From an uncultured Bacteroidales bacterium (GTDB taxonomy: Bacteria > Bacteroidota > Bacteroidia > Bacteroidales > Paludibacteraceae), in NCBI GenBank assembly GCA_902780495.1, contig CACZFM010000001.1:62001-126000 (forward strand): a stretch of 64,000 nt of DNA. The letters are read 5' to 3'. The notes beneath the pieces were generated by a model. The model ran no database searches and was not told where the DNA came from. It was given only the letters and a program-made list of their open reading frames with translations. Made by a program: the position numbers and the translations under genes. This document shows positions 63,506 through 64,000 of this stretch, piece by piece; position 1 is the first letter of the stretch; each line of letters starts with the position of its first letter.

Positions 63506-64000
63506 TAGCGGAGGAGATAGTTCCGCCGGAGCGTCTCGAACTGTTCGGGACGGGATTGGAGTTGTGCGGTGATGCGTTCCAACCATCCGGGGGCCGAGTC
63601 GCCGAGTTCGGAGGCAAGGAGCGAGTGGGGCAGGGTGATTTTGGGCAGGCCGAACATGTCGGCAATAGCATCCAGACACATCTGCGTTGCGTTCCTTTTT
63701 CCTGCCTGCGAGTAGCCCGCTATATGCATAGATGCGCGCTGCGCCGTTATGGCTACCTCCTTATTTATAAGGGGTTCGTTCTCCCAGGTATCCAACACAA
63801 AGCGCCGTCCACTATTGAGCAGTGCCGTTTCGTCCACTATACCTCCTCGTGCGGCGTTGATAATGAGTGTGTTAGGCTTTGTTTGCGCTAATAGCGCTGC
63901 ATCGCAGAGATGGAAAGTGGGATAATCGCCGCTACGGGTGAGCGGTGTGTGGAAGGTGATGATATCGCATTTTTGCGCTATTTCCGCGATGGAGACACCG
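63505..64000 (-). CDS. pdxB: 4-phosphoerythronate dehydrogenase, 3' part (truncated by window)
   Basis: Only the last about 165 residues are inside the window; the gene continues past 64000. Oxidises 4-phosphoerythronate in pyridoxal phosphate synthesis. NAD-dependent 2-hydroxyacid dehydrogenase features: CDIITFHTPLTRSGDY, LIINAARGGIVDE, FVLDTWENEP, and the His of TAQRASMHIAGYS, followed by the PdxB-specific C-terminal domain. Confidence 0.9.
   Translation of the reverse strand, partial: GVSIAEIAQKCDIITFHTPLTRSGDYPTFHLCDAALLAQTKPNTLIINAARGGIVDETALLNSGRRFVLDTWENEPLINKEVAITAQRASMHIAGYSQAGKRNATQMCLDAIADMFGLPKITLPHSLLASELGDSAPGWLERITAQLQSRPEQFETLRRNYLLR

Overview
The window looks like a chromosome segment from a Bacteroidales bacterium, probably a gut or rumen polysaccharide degrader; the genus cannot be fixed from sequence alone. 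The evidence is the repeated Bacteroidetes promoter form (TTTG about 20 nt before TAnnTTTGCA), many families restricted to Bacteroidetes (DUF4271, DUF4837, DUF4827, DUF3467, PCMD-like, TrpB2), Bacteroidetes gene orders (hemD-like/rnpA/yidD, three-gene fumarate reductase operon), and secreted proteins with short conserved C-terminal tails like those of type IX secretion cargo.

Region by region. 1-8.7 kb: an extracellular starch cluster with two GH13 alpha-amylases (the first cut by the window edge) and a 1213-residue modular starch-binding-type protein containing an internal 1.06-kb near-identical duplication. 9.0-17.9 kb: an accessory-looking stretch with a DUF2075 ATPase carrying a PD-(D/E)XK nuclease motif, RecQ, a 982-residue SF1 helicase fused to a DUF559/Vsr-like nuclease, a 48-residue Cys-rich protein, a Fic protein, and a 42-bp hairpin repeat array directly after the Fic stop codon. 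This is the best candidate for a defence or genome-maintenance module. 18.2-32.4 kb: housekeeping genes (LOG, DUF4271, uroporphyrinogen-III synthase, rnpA, yidD, trmD, HU, rhomboid, fumarate reductase, a C10 protease, mnmA, nadA, pyrG). 32.4-35.5 kb: a DUF4837 lipoprotein, a decayed DUF3791/DUF3990 module, a 6S-like rod RNA with its own promoter, a structured leader before an orphan secreted protein, and duplicated promoters. 35.5-38.2 kb: trpB2 and cysK. The cysK leader encodes an 18-residue peptide with four Cys and has mutually exclusive stems, so it looks like a cysteine attenuator. 38.2-64 kb: GHL10-type glycosyl hydrolase, HHH protein, xseA, lpxB, surE, glmM, lipoproteins, rfbA, thiL, glycosyltransferases, kdsC-like phosphatase, aroC, DUF3467, nucleoside phosphorylase, dipeptidyl-peptidase III, aroA, secG, lptE, a sigma-54 activator, an OmpA-family protein and the 3' part of pdxB.

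How the genes fit together: the amylases and the modular protein would bind and cut starch outside the cell. Fumarate reductase fits anaerobic respiration of the resulting sugars. lpxB, kdsC-like, lptE, rfbA and the glycosyltransferases build the envelope. aroC, aroA, trpB2 and cysK serve amino-acid synthesis.

Several intergenic spaces share a less familiar feature: short tandem arrays with an exact 11-bp period (about 8.81, 18.06-18.14, 35.10 and 63.34 kb). Two of these are clearly homologous. No tRNA, rRNA, CRISPR array or transposase was recognised.
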